A stretch of 64,000 nt of DNA, taken from assembly GCA_942159475.1 (NCBI GenBank), contig OW804094.1, positions 133,782,755 through 133,846,754 of the forward strand, written 5' to 3'. Made by a program: the position numbers and the translations under genes. The notes under the pieces are model-generated. The model saw nothing but the letters and a program-made list of their open reading frames with translations, ran no database searches and was not told where the DNA came from. The stretch is from Sthenelais limicola (Eukaryota; Annelida; Polychaeta; Phyllodocida; Sigalionidae). Shown one piece after another: positions 29,501 through 40,904 of the stretch; the stretch's first letter is position 1; each line of letters begins with the position of its first letter.

Positions 29501-29959
29501 ACTCAATCTAATTGGTTTCATTAACCCTTAGAGAAAGGAACTATAGTAACTAGCAATCATTATTGAACTAATGCAAGTCTATTGGTTATTAAAATGTAAA
29601 GGCCATTGGGTCATACTTATGACTTATATGATACAAAGCACCAGGTGAAAGGTCTCAAGAGTGACGGCTGAGAAACATTTTGTTTGAACACAGGATCTGG
29701 TAATAAAGGAATAATGAAATATTGTGTGAGCTCGATAACATTCTATTTCTTTCCCTTGGTAATCCGGCCAAGGAGTTAAATGTTTTTGGGGCCAAATGCT
29801 AATTTTAGAATAGCACAGTGTGTTCTTCTGAATTCTGTATTTAAAGGCTAAAGGAATGTAATAGAACTTCCCACGTTTTCGACCTTAAAACTGCATTCCC
29901 AGCTAATTTCCGCAAAAACTAATGTTTTCGATTCTTAACCGATCCCAAAGTCCCCAATT
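26561..29959. other. No gene recognised
   Basis: Neither strand shows an exon I can support. Frames such as 27799-28083 minus and 28652-28960 minus have random-looking translations. It may hold introns or 3' exons of the minus-strand gene that begins at 36541. Confidence 0.4.
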
Positions 29960-30142
29960 CAGTCTAGGCTCACATCCACTCAGATCAGAGAATGGTATGT
30001 GAGTGATTGGACGCTTACTGCGCTATTGACTTTCCTGACCCTGGAGTAGGTGTCTTAATGGGATTATAATGGCATTTTAAGGTTTGGAGCGAGAGGCTTT
30101 TTCTCAGTTTGGAGGGACCCTCTCAAATCTGAGCCTAGACTG
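29960..30142 (+). mobile_element. ~185-bp inverted-repeat element, family A, copy 3, with target duplication
   Basis: It begins CAGTCTAGGCTCACA and ends CTGAGCCTAGACTG. The flanks on both sides are CCAATT (29954-29959 and 30143-30148), a probable 6-bp target-site duplication. It is the cleanest copy for defining the ends of the family. Confidence 0.85.
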
Positions 30143-30174
30143 CCAATTCAAGAGTAGGTGTAAACCCAATAACC

Positions 30175-30430
30175 TTCCAAACTATATTCATTACCATTTC
30201 GGTGTACACCAGAATCTCACTATTTTCAATATGGTTCACTTTCATGTTAAACTTAGGGAATCCGTAATGAAATTGAAAGATATTAAGATAGCACTGCCTT
30301 GATAGTATCATTTTTATCCCTATTTACTACTGCAGAACAGCAAAATGCAAAGATTATGAAGATTTCGAGAAAATTCATGAAAAACATTTTTTCCTCATTT
30401 TCAGTATCAAGTCTTTCATTCTGCAGTGCT
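30175..30430 (+). repeat. Dispersed repeat, family D, copy 1
   Basis: The stretch containing TTTCGGTGTACACCAGAATC and, further on, GAAAATTCATGAAAAACA matches 48541-48790 in the same orientation, and its first half matches 45062-45182 in reverse. It sits between two family A elements of opposite orientation. Confidence 0.65.
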
Positions 30431-30462
30431 AAGGATCAAATAAATAACTGAGAACCATAGAT

Positions 30463-30652
30463 TAGGCTAGGCTCAGAGTTGAGGGAGCACCTCCAAAATG
30501 AGGGAAAGCCTTTCACTCCAAATTGCAAAATGCAAAATTAAAATCCCATTGCAGGACGTCTACTCCACGACCGGGAGAGCCATTAGCTCCGTCAGCGACC
30601 AATCACTGGCATACCATTCTTATCTTATCTGAGAGGCTGTGCGCCAAGACTG
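30463..30652 (-). mobile_element. ~185-bp inverted-repeat element, family A, copy 4
   Basis: It begins GGCTAGGCTCAGAG and ends GAGGCTGTGCGCCAAGACTG, in reverse orientation to copy 3. Conserved interior blocks (gagggaaagcc, aaatcccattgcagga, ccaatcactggcatac) are present. Confidence 0.8.
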
Positions 30653-30845
30653 GGATGTTGGTCCATTTAGCTGGGAATGCAGCTTTAATAAATTGTGTAT
30701 GTACATGTACGGGGCCACATAACGCCACCATGACAAGGCTTACATTATTGACACAAATAAGGACAAATCATCCCTTGTAGGAACGTGGGACACTTTCCCC
30801 CAACATTAAATACTAATACATGATTGAATATTGCTACAAAATGTT

Positions 30846-30957
30846 AAAGGGCCTAGCCCGCCAAGCCGATTCTCATGCGATTTTGCGCCGCAGAGGACTC
30901 TTTTGCACTAAATTCTGTGAGAATCGCATGAGAATCGGCTTAGTGGACAAAGCCCTA
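30846..30957. mobile_element. ~112-bp foldback element, family C, copy 2
   Basis: Long inverted repeat: AAGCCGATTCTCATGCGA on the left and TCGCATGAGAATCGGCTT on the right are exact complements, outside an asymmetric centre (ggactcttttgcact). It is better preserved than the copy at 4847. Confidence 0.8.
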
Positions 30958-31274
30958 TACAGTAGAGTATTTTGTAAATGAACCTCCCTCACTTGGTGAA
31001 AATATCTTAAAGACTTCGAACAATTTATTTCTCAGGGCAAAATGGCACAAATTATCAGACCTCGGAGAATACAGTGGGGAATGTGACATTGCATACAAGT
31101 GCGATTAGAAATACGATGTGGATTCTCTTATATATATTTAATCTGAAAGGCCGATGCCGACTATCAATAAAAGAATGATAATACCGGCGGCCGTTCTCCC
31201 TCCGGGGAATGGGGCTTCAAAGAATCCAATGATTCATAATACATAGAAAGACGAGTTCATACATATATACTCAC

Positions 31275-31361
31275 CCATTGGGCCAAGGACCAGGGCCGTA
31301 TAGCTCCTCCGAGACGACGACCTTTAGATAAGACTGTCCACCAAAATGTTGGCTCAGATGG
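31275..31361 (-). CDS. Candidate internal exon, 87 bp, unknown protein
   Basis: It is bounded by gtttatttcag and GTGAGT, both consensus, and is a multiple of three. Two frames are open. Entered in phase 0 it could follow the 36541-33158 exon directly, but the reading is Trp-rich and unlike it. Entered in phase 2 it reads SQHFGGQSYLKVVVSEELYG, which looks more like a folded domain but would need another exon in between. The family is not recognised. Confidence 0.4.
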
Positions 31362-33157
31362 CTGAAATAAACATGCAAAATTGATGAATCCCAAGCTTAG
31401 ACTAATACCCGTGTACTTTTGACCTGTGGCAATGGGCTCCCAATTTTAAGTTAATTCTGACATGGAAGCCAATTACAAAAGGCCTCTTTTCCTATGCAAA
31501 CCTGGATCATTGACTTTGTTGGGCGATGTTGAAATTGAATTGTAGCACTCGGATTTCATTTTATGATCTGATCATGGCTATAATTCGAACAGCCAATTGC
31601 AAAGTTGACATTAGAAAATTGAATCATCCCTAAATATAGTAGCTGTAATTCCCAATTTTTCCTCGGTCGCCGAAAACGCTCCCGACTATCAATAAATATA
31701 TGACTACCAAATACCGTTCTTTCATATATCATAGTTGGATTTCTATCACTCTGGCAACTTCCATACATATACTATGATCGTTAGAATTACTTATTCATAA
31801 TACCATGACAAGAAGCTATCACTTGTTTCTTGGCATATGACCGCATACAATACTCATAGCCGACTTGTGGTTTGCCTAATTTTCACCAGATGCCAGCATT
31901 GACTACGTAAGCGTTTAGCCACCGATCAGATGATGCAGCCATTAGCATCGATATTTTTTCCACAAGCATTAAGCCGTGTCCAATTCCAATTTAGGCACTG
32001 CCGCATGCAATTGTTGTGCACTAAAGTGTTTTTAACCAAAACTAATGAATGTGCTTGAACTTATTTTAGCTGAATAGGAGTTACACATTAAAATTATTTA
32101 TGTATCCTCATTAATTGTCTCCAGGTTCCCGATTTTGATTAGGATGGGACATTAATGTGTTTTAAAAAGCATACTACTAGTAGGCAAAATCAGATTTGAT
32201 TTTTGTTCCAATAATAAGTATTACCCAGAATAATGAAAATGAAGTGAAAAGGTTATGATTAAAGTTGATTTTCACAGTACTGTCAATGTCAGCCAGCACA
32301 ATCCTTTTTTAAGTTTAACATGTGGGTCAGGTCATCAGAATAATGTACAATCGGCAACTCTAAACATTCTAGTAAATTATGCTACATTAAAGCTGACATA
32401 ATGAAAATACTGGGTATATCTAAATGTGTTTGATATTGCGTTGATTTAGAAAAAAAACAAGTTGACATGTAGTTTGAAGCTCATTTATGATTCCAATTTG
32501 GGTTATTTGAAAGGATCGGTGAAGGGCAATAGGACATTTTCAGGAGACGTCACCCATGTACGCTTTTTGATTGTGTCCTGGTTGTGTTCGATTTTATACA
32601 GTTTGGCATCTAGATCTGTGTTTTTGTGGCTTTGCTTCTACTAAAACCCTGGTAATCATTCTACCGATGTAAATAATAATTTGATAATTTTGATCTAAAT
32701 TCCTACGAAATTTATGAGAAAATGTTAAGAAAATTTTAAGGTTTCAATGGGGCTCAGGGCCAAAGCCATTCTCTGAATGTTGACATTGAGCCAATTGTCC
32801 ATGGGTTTAAAATCCTTGCCAACTTAACTTTTGAAATGTCTATTAATAGTATCATTGTTTGCCACTACAGTTACACATTTTTCAATTGAACAAACAAAAT
32901 TTGATACAAAGTAAGCCTTTGGCGTGAGCGTATTATTACAGGTCTGTTTTCCCTCTACATATACATTGCCAATCCTAATTATGACCTCCTATTTTAATCA
33001 CTTTCTGTATTGCTGTCAATCACACGACCGGAACTCTTCTTACCCCATGGGTCAAAAGACTTGTGCACCTGTCAGTTGCGAGGTAACAGCAGAATTGGTT
33101 TGCTGCGTTTGAATATTGAATCTATCTTGAATTATCTCCATAACTGTGATCACTTAC
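31362..33157. other. Probable intronic DNA of the 1128-residue protein gene
   Basis: It lies between the splice donor at 33157 and the candidate exon at 31361. It contains a family B element (32321-32557). I searched the minus strand for a bridging exon and found none I could defend. Confidence 0.35.
32321..32557 (+). mobile_element. ~240-bp inverted-repeat element, family B, copy 4
   Basis: It starts TGTGGGTCAGGTCATCAGAA and ends GGACATTTTCAGGAGACGTC followed by acccat. The interior blocks gatattgcgttgattta and ccaatttgggttatttgaaa match copy 1. Confidence 0.75.
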
Positions 33158-36100
33158 CTTATGGTATATCGGATCTTTCCTGGGGTCTTTATCGAGATGC
33201 GTGAATCCACGAGCATCATTAGTGGACGTGAGTCTATGTAGGGTAGCTTGCTTTGTTGGCCAGTGTTCAGTTATGACTGGTCTACAGCCAACTTCACTCT
33301 CAGCCTGATGACCATTCTTGCTGGACACATGGCGACCTCTCCAAGGGACATCTTCCACGCACCAAGTATTAATAGGTCCATGCACAAACTGATTCGATCT
33401 GCCTGGCGCACTTCCAGGTTGAAAATTATCCCTTTGTTGATTTGGATCTCGATAAACAATTTTGACTTTCTGTGGGCTGTGTTTCGACTTCCAAAATATT
33501 GGCGGTCTGCCACCGTCGTAGTAGCCATCTGTATCGTCGAACGATAGGTTCTGTTGGTTGACCTTGCGATAGATATCATCAACTGCATCAGGATTCGAAC
33601 CCAGGGACAATTCAGGCTCTGACTGATAACCACTTGTGTCGTGAATTTCGTCGGGCTGTAATCTGGATAGCCACCTTGGTTTGGGATAAACAAATAAAGT
33701 TTCGTTATCGGGGCATGACTCGATTGATTGCTTTTTAAAACCAGACTTTATTTTCGCAATGTTTCCATTGCTATAAGTGACCTCATGGGGTTTTACCCGA
33801 TAGATGACAGTCTCCTGACTCCTGGGCGAGTCTCCATCCCCTTCCTCATCACTATCTGTGTCGAAGTCATGCTTCTCCTCGGCTGCAAGAGAACAATAGG
33901 AATTCCCAGTAGAGTCACTCCCATACTTGGGATAGATTTTTATTTCTGGCGATACTATGGATGCATATGTGTGGTTGCTTATTGGATGTTGATTGTGGTC
34001 GCACATGAAGCTCTCGATGATTTTGTTGATCTGTGGCTCGCTGTTTAATGTGCCATTCAGCGGTGGATCGGTCGCCCTGAAGAATTCCTGCCGCTTTCTG
34101 TACATGCCCCTAGGGCCATGTTCTTGAGGTGAAAGGCGGCTGGTGCTCGGGTAATTGTTGTTGCTTTGGGCCGGGCGTCTCTCCGAGTGTGGGGCTCTCG
34201 GGAGATGACCAGCCGATTTCGATCTGTATCGGTTCTCTTGCATAATCCTCTCCTTTGCAGGATTTCTAATGATGACAGTTGGTGTGATGGGTCTTGCTGG
34301 TGCTCGCGATTGTCGCCCATCATGCCCATGCAGCGTCTCAACCTTATTTGGACTTATTTGGCGCAATTCATGATGACCCTGCAATTGAGACCTTTGTTTC
34401 TGTCGTCGTCTTACAGGCGGCGATGGAGATCGGCTATTTTCTACTGGTGTTATGATGCAATAATCTGAACTCCCTTTAAACTCTTTCCGTCTGCACAGAG
34501 CAGGACTTGCCTTGGCTAAGTGTTGTACAGATGCATAAAGCCTGGGATCATCCTTCATACTGAATCCTTTAGCAGGAGATTCTGAGGCTGCATTTATAGT
34601 AGGAGGGTCAACCTTGATCTCCCGAGGCATTGAACGGGAACGCTTATGTTTCGAACGAGCATCAGAGTTGGCTCTCTGCCTCCTACCTGAACCTCTGAGC
34701 GACGTTCGCTCAAAGGCATCAGTCATAAACCTTGCATCTTCATTGACAAGATCATCAAGTGCTTTGTGAAGAGAAAGCCTACTTTGATGGTTGCGTTTGT
34801 CACTCTGTCCGTACTGCGGAGAGGAGCCACCTCTCTCGTTATTCCCCCAACTCTCGTTGGCGTTCGTAGCATTTAAACCACCCCCGCCACGCCTGTACAT
34901 TGTGCCACCTGAATCACCCTCTCCAATTTGAACAATTGCTGGTATATTTGGGATGGAATAGTAATCCACAGGGGGTTCTGCTTGAAGGAGGCTAATCCTT
35001 GAACGAGATTTGTTGGAACCAGTTCCAATACTCAATCTGGAATAGTTTTCTAAACTTTTGCCACGAAGTCTGTCGCGAGCTCTGGCCAAATTGTCTCCAC
35101 CGCTGGGATTGGGCGTCACCGGCTCATGCACTGCCTCACCTTGCTCGTCTAAAGATAATGACAATGAGCTGGAGTATTTTCTATGTATCGCGTACTGTAT
35201 TTCCTCTCCTTCAACATCAACACTGCAATGGGTTGAGAGAGAACTGACACTATCAAGGAGCCCATTGTTCAAACCCTTGGAGCTCCCCCAGTTGATAGGA
35301 CTGTATCCCTCACAAGAACGCCGTCGTCGAAAAACATATAGCACATCCTCATCATTTGTTGCAATAGGTCCCGCTGATACCCGATCAATAGTCCCACTGT
35401 TAATTGATTTCTCATCAATAGCCCTCGGCTGCTCGTCACAGTCACTACTACTGATCCCCCACAGATCTAAAACAGTACACTTTACATCGTGGAGTTCCTT
35501 CTCTGCCACGGTCAGTCTCCTGTCTAGGCTTTCGCACCTGAATATCAAACTTTCTGCATCTAAATCACAGAGCTTCAGTTCTGAATCATTGAGACGGCGA
35601 TCTAGACTTTGCGACTGTGCGAGAAGTGCATCAATTGTTGGTCCAGTGCCAGAATTATCCAAGTTTGGTAAACTTTTGAATATCTTCAGGGCTGATTCCC
35701 GACTTTCTTGTGGATCTAAGAACACAGAATGAGGCCGTGTTCTAGGTTTGACTTCGTCATCTAAATCCAAAATACTATTAATCCATTCCTGTCCCCTTAC
35801 TCCCGACAGATTGCTTTGTTCATCGGCGCTAGAACTATCTATTTTATATTTCCTTGGCAGCATGTGATATCTTCTTATTCCGATTTCACTTGTATGTTCC
35901 ACATTCACATTAAAGTCGGGAGCATAGACTGAAGCATTTCTCTCCGTGCAGAAACTACTAATTCCAGTATCTGTGGTCGAGTCGGAATGCCCTGTGTCAG
36001 TCCCTTGTCTCAACTTCCCATTAGGCTCATCATTACTGTTGCCCTTCCTTCTCAGAAGTTCCACTGCTTCAGATTTGCCTACCAGTTTAGTAAGAAGATC

Positions 36101-36541
36101 CAGGAGGCTCTTGGATCCTCTCAATTGTGGGGGTAGCGGAGAAGGTGTCCTGATAGATCTGCTGCAAACTGGAGAAGGGCCACAACAACTGACATCACAC
36201 GACGTCGATGAATTACTCCGGTCATCCAGATTATGGCCTAACTCATCCCACGATGCCTCAGGCTCACCTTCCTTTTTTGGCGAAGGTCGCTGGTGTAATG
36301 TCGACCCAACAGAGGAAGATAAAGGCTTAGAAGTACGGAGTTTGTGGATTCTTCGGACAGCATCGGGACCGTGACTTCTACTCCGTCGCCTGCGTTTGCC
36401 AATCTGAACAGTGTGGTCACTACTATGGGAAAGGTGATCGCAATTATCGTTTTTAGAAGAGAATTTTTGGCGCTGAGTCGTTGATACCTGGCATGCTTTG
36501 GCAGAGCCTACCTTCACTGTCACATTTACCTCGACTTCCAT
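33158..36541 (-). CDS. First coding exon of a large Ser/Arg/Pro-rich disordered protein (1128 aa, incomplete)
   Basis: The frame opens at ATG 36541 (an in-frame TAG sits directly before it) and is uninterrupted for 1128 codons to a consensus donor, CATAAG|GTAAGT, at 33158/33157, phase 0; 3' exons follow. I do not recognise the family. Visible features: a basic cluster KRRRR at 49-53 (possible nuclear signal), a predicted helix at about 144-165 (LLDLLTKLVGKSEAVELLRR), and a predicted coiled segment at about 302-360 with two SLDRRL motifs. Many Ser-Pro and Arg-Ser sites follow, including a block near 640-670 (RSKHKRSRSMPREIKV), with acidic Ser clusters towards the end. Such composition is common in cytoskeletal, nuclear-envelope or synaptic scaffold proteins, which is inference only. 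The strand matches the two EF-hand genes. Confidence 0.8.
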
Positions 36542-38958
36542 CTAGTTGAATTAGGAACTATAACATACATACATTGTTCACTCGCCTATAGCTCCTCTCC
36601 CTTCTCAGTTCAGTTTACTCACTCCTATACGCTCCTATTGTTTAATTTCCGATAATTGACATGTTTGACCATAGTCTTTGTGATCAAAGACAATTAAAAT
36701 GTAGCCTGAGGGATACACAGAGGTTCAATTGGAGTATTTTAAGTATAAAGCTAACAAATGTTTTCTGTGTCATCATGGCAATTTATGACACATCATGACG
36801 CTTTGCGATCCAGTAATTTTCAGGTGAATATGTAATTGATTTTTTCCACCAGACATGTTATGCGAATATCCTATTTGCATTAATGTTTGACCTGATTTTC
36901 ATTAACAATGCAGCACCACCAAAATTACCTATATAATTACTCTCCGGGAGTGAGTATTTCTGATTCATTTAATTTTCGCATTTATTTCCTTTCTGAGTCA
37001 CTCCAACCTGCACAGTGTACGTGTATAATCCTTGGTAAACAATGGCTCTTAATTTTCATCGGATATATATATATCCTTCCAGGCACTCGGTTCGAAGCGG
37101 TCCCTCAAAGGTATATAAAAATAGTCAATCTCGCGTGCGCTCATGTAAACAAATCGTAAATAAAAATATGAAATAAATCTCATCAAAACCAGGTATTCCC
37201 GATTCCACATCGAAAAATAATGCTTGCTTGCTTTACAAGGTATTCCTTAATGCATATATGTGAATCAATTGATTATCAAAGCTCCTCTTCAATTGCAATA
37301 TGATATACCTGTACACCCTGACATACGTCCATGACTGTATTTTCAGGAGCAAACTTTGCCAAGTGAACCGCGATAGTGTCTCTCATGAACGTGCCTAGCT
37401 ACCGTGGTTGGGGTCTCGTGCGTGATGTCATAACAGTGCATTCACAGGAGGAGGGCCAGGGCTGATCATCTCTTATTCTAATAGGGGATAAATGCAGAGG
37501 ATGGGAAATACTTGCCATGTGCCACAGCTATTAAATACCTCGCCCGTAGCATGTCTGGCGCGTCCGTCTGCTTTTCTGACACAGTGGCAGGCCCCAACCC
37601 TTCATCAGAAGCATGTGGCAAATGGCCAGTGGACATCGGATGCACTGCTGACCAGGTCAGATCCTTCCAGGCTCACTTTTCACGGGGACAAATGTAAAGT
37701 GGATGAGGGTCGTGAGTACAGATAGTAGCAGACAAAGATTGACGATGAGAGGGAATGTCGACAGATGACATGATGATACCGTATTCATCAAAATTAATGT
37801 AGCATTGCATTGCTTATTTTAGCTAGCTTGTTGAATTCAGGCTTGGTACTTTCATATAGCACCAAGAATATGACCATGAATTTATTTATTTTCATTGCGT
37901 CACTTCGCACATGTCTAGGTTGTGTAAATGGTTGCACGCAATTACCTCGTGAGCTCCCCGACGAAGCCATATCAGCAGAATATGACTTCGTTATAGCTGA
38001 GCTTCGGAAACAAGCGTACTATATGCATGTGGTACTACTACCACCTAAATTATATAACTATTTTTTACTTTCAATTACTAAAATATAACATTCATTTGTA
38101 ACACTCGTATACTACTCACGTACTATACTATTTAAATTACTCATATAATTATATTTATCTAACTGTCGTCCCCATTGTATGTCCGAGGTTCAGTAATATT
38201 ATCCGATTTAAGGAAGCAAGAAGTTCATTATGTATTGCACCAATCATGAGCAAAAAACATTTTGTTATAATTTCTAATTATGTAAATTAATATACGTCGA
38301 AGTTCAGAAGCTCATAGAAATACAACATACTGCGTGCGCGAAACATGAAGTGCGATATTTAATTAGAGAAATACGGTTGTCACTCAATAAACTACACGTA
38401 ACAAGATGAAGCTAATAGTCGCTCAGAACTCAAACCTTGGACGAACATCAATTCGACCTTTGTGAAGGATCATGATCTCGATGTCATAGCATCAAAACAT
38501 TTCCACCCTAAGGCGAAAGTCTCAAGGCGAAATCTTTTTGGCCATGTTTTCTCTTGCCCCTGGTCAAATGTCTAGTTGGAACTGACATTTTAAACTCAAT
38601 TTGGGGAGGAAGAATTGTGGCACCTGACACTCTATCCAAAATAAATCATAAAGCACTCGCAGAATGTACTTTCTTGCTAATGCTATTTTATCGTCGTAAT
38701 TTGTAATAGTTGCAGTGCCCAAAGAGAATTTATATCAATTATAATTAATCACATTTATATCAAAGATTGACTGTTGTATACTGTAACATAATTACGTGAG
38801 AAAACCTTTATACCTATTATTCTCCCACAAAAATTCCAGCTATAAATTTAAAAAAATAAAACAGAAGTAGATAGAAGAAAACGTCACTTGTCACCAAGCT
38901 ACATTCCCATGCAGTCAAACAGATCCAAAACAAACAATTTTTTTTTCAATTTTTGTAT
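36542..38958. other. Upstream region of the 1128-residue protein gene; no other gene seen
   Basis: It presumably holds the promoter and any 5' untranslated exons of the minus-strand gene. Short frames (36908-37159, 37492-37725 and 37810-38088, plus) lack recognisable similarity. A (TA)n tract lies near 37068-37075. Confidence 0.4.
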
Positions 38959-39170
38959 CATTGACGCAGAGAACCGTTATTTAAAGTTGATAAATGAGTG
39001 GAGTGAAGGCAGTCTTGGGAAATTAAAGTTTTATTTAATTTGTTTGATTTATATAAAATATAAATAGGTAAAATGGGTAGTAAAATTGGTAAATGATTTG
39101 TATAAAATGATTGAATTGATATAAATTAGTGAATGGGGATTAAAATAATTTGATTTTAAGAGTTAATTAG
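38959..39170 (-). repeat. Split direct repeat B2 (212 bp), 3' end of the retrotransposon
   Basis: Matches 39382-39593 over its full length as far as I can read. On the plus strand it runs from CATTGACGCAGAGAACC to AGAGTTAATTAG. Confidence 0.95.
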
Positions 39171-39213
39171 TTAGTAGGAAGGTAGAGATGAGAAAAAGGT
39201 GTGGGTGGGTGGG

Positions 39214-39381
39214 AAATTTGCGAACCGTGTAGGTTGGCTGGCGAAAGCGAAGTGAGGGGAGAGGGCCGGTGCAGGTAGAGAGCGCGTGACCAGTGACGCG
39301 AGTTAGTAAGGATTATGGTAAGTGTGGGAGGGGGTTGGTCTCGCGTCAATGCCCAGTCATTGCACATTGCAATGACTCCAA
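39214..39381 (-). repeat. Split direct repeat A2 (168 bp), internal to the 3' end
   Basis: Matches 44526-44693 over its full length as far as I can read. On the plus strand it runs from AAATTTGCGAACCGTG to GCAATGACTCCAA and directly abuts repeat B1 at 39382, the junction expected from a circular intermediate. Confidence 0.95.
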
Positions 39382-39593
39382 CATTGACGCAGAGAACCGT
39401 TATTTAAAGTTGATAAATGAGTGGAGTGAAGGCAGTCTTGGGAAATTAAAGTTTTATTTAATTTGTTTGATTTATATAAAATATAAATAGGTAAAATGGG
39501 TAGTAAAATTGGTAAATGATTTGTATAAAATGATTGAATTGATATAAATTAGTGAATGGGGATTAAAATAATTTGATTTTAAGAGTTAATTAG
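39382..39593 (-). repeat. Split direct repeat B1 (212 bp)
   Basis: The second copy of repeat B, downstream of the recombinase gene in element orientation. It has the same length as B2. Confidence 0.95.
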
Positions 39594-39878
39594 CCAAAAC
39601 TGCCAATTTTGTAATGTGGGTTTTGTGGGATGGTAATATGGGGTGGGAGAAAGAATGGTGATTGGTATAGGTTTGAATAAATAGGGGGTAAAATGCCCGT
39701 AGGCGATAAAATGCTATGTAAATGCATAGTCTCTGCCATGTATGGCGATTGTTCATGCCGTAAGCGGACTGTCTTATGGTATTGCTTGTGCCGAGTGGCA
39801 TTTTAATAATATTTTGGGTGGTGGTATGGGGGGGGTATTTAATAGCTCGTGAGCGAGCAGTCTTTTGTTATTGGTTCT
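39594..39878 (-). other. Retrotransposon 3' non-coding segment
   Basis: It lies between the recombinase stop codon and repeat B1. No coding sequence is recognised. Confidence 0.7.
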
Positions 39879-40904
39879 CTAGGGAGATGGGGCATAGCTT
39901 ATTGCTTTCCTGAGTGCTTTGTTGACCCTGGATGTATCTGATTGGATGTAGACACGGTAGGCATCGGATTTCCAACCTCCGTATTTTTGGATTTGTAGCT
40001 CCGAGCAGCCTTGCTTTGCGGCATTGGTTGCGGCCGCCTTTCGCAGGCTGTGTAGTGAGTATATACTGGGGTCGGCCCCTATTTGTGTGAGGAGATGTTT
40101 CCATTGCTTTGCTATGAATGAGGCAGGCATCGGGGTCCTGTTGCTAGGGAACATGAATGCTGGTTCATCCTTGTGTGTTGTGGGGAGGCCAGCGATCATC
40201 TGCTTGACGTGGTTGACGACGCAGATGTCTTTTTCCTGTGAGGCTCTCAGTTTTACAATTTTTTGCTCATACGCTGACTGCATGTTTTTAGCGCTTTTCA
40301 CTCGTATGGCTATACTTTGCTTCTTTATAATGATGTCGTTTCTGGTGAGATGGCGCTTGGGGTCATACTTCGATACCAGCGGGGTTAGCACTTCTGACTG
40401 TCTCAGCGCACCATAATATATTACCAATATGGCTGCCTTGGTCGTGATGGATATGTGGTCTTCAGGGATAAGGTCGACTGCCCGTCGTAGCACTTGGGCT
40501 GGTACGGCCTGTTTCGCCCTGGGTGTGAAACTTTTATCCCTGTCCACCGCCTGTAGGGCCCATCGCACCCTTTGGTGGTCGAGCTCTGTGGTGGGACAGT
40601 CTAGTTGCCTGTATAGGGTCCGGATGTGCGAAATATGATTTCGGATGGTTTTGGGGGATGCTATTGTAAGGAGCAGTTCTTCTATGTATGCGCATATCAC
40701 CATATTCGATGCTTTCAGCGGGTGGATCGCGTTTGCAGTCGTGAATGCTGTAAACCGTCTTATCGCACTCTCTTGGTTTGCTCTCGTTCCTGCTGCCCAT
40801 GCTGTGGTTTGACGCCTCATTGCTCGGTTCAGCAGTTGGCCTATTCTTCTGCCTGTTAGATTGGTGAAAGAAAAGAGTTTTGAGAGCAAATACACATGGG
40901 GCAA
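39879..40904 (-). CDS. Tyrosine recombinase of the Ngaro/DIRS-type element (ORF3, up to 341 aa)
   Basis: This is the phage-integrase-fold recombinase that inserts the circular DNA form of the element. The N-terminal region (about 20-110) is a helical DNA-binding core domain. The catalytic residues are in place: Arg168 in GALRQSE, His285 and Arg288 in LHSLRKAAAT, Trp311 in GGWKSD in the second-His position, and the nucleophile Tyr319 in YRVYI. The frame overlaps the RT frame by 371 bp in the +1 frame, so the first Met (40904) lies in the overlap. Translation may begin there or follow a frameshift from the RT frame; the sequence alone does not decide. It ends at about 285 bp before repeat B1. 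Confidence 0.92.
   Translation of the reverse strand: MPHVYLLSKLFSFTNLTGRRIGQLLNRAMRRQTTAWAAGTRANQESAIRRFTAFTTANAIHPLKASNMVICAYIEELLLTIASPKTIRNHISHIRTLYRQLDCPTTELDHQRVRWALQAVDRDKSFTPRAKQAVPAQVLRRAVDLIPEDHISITTKAAILVIYYGALRQSEVLTPLVSKYDPKRHLTRNDIIIKKQSIAIRVKSAKNMQSAYEQKIVKLRASQEKDICVVNHVKQMIAGLPTTHKDEPAFMFPSNRTPMPASFIAKQWKHLLTQIGADPSIYSLHSLRKAAATNAAKQGCSELQIQKYGGWKSDAYRVYIQSDTSRVNKALRKAISYAPSP

Noticed and set aside
33591..33602. B-box-like GGATTCGAACCC suggesting a tRNA on the minus strand
   Set aside because: It lies inside the 1128-residue coding exon (it encodes Gly-Ser-Asn-Pro) and has no A box or acceptor stem at the right distance.
35058..35732. 224-residue plus-strand frame
   Set aside because: Antisense shadow of the 1128-residue coding exon; Ser/Leu-rich with no similarity.
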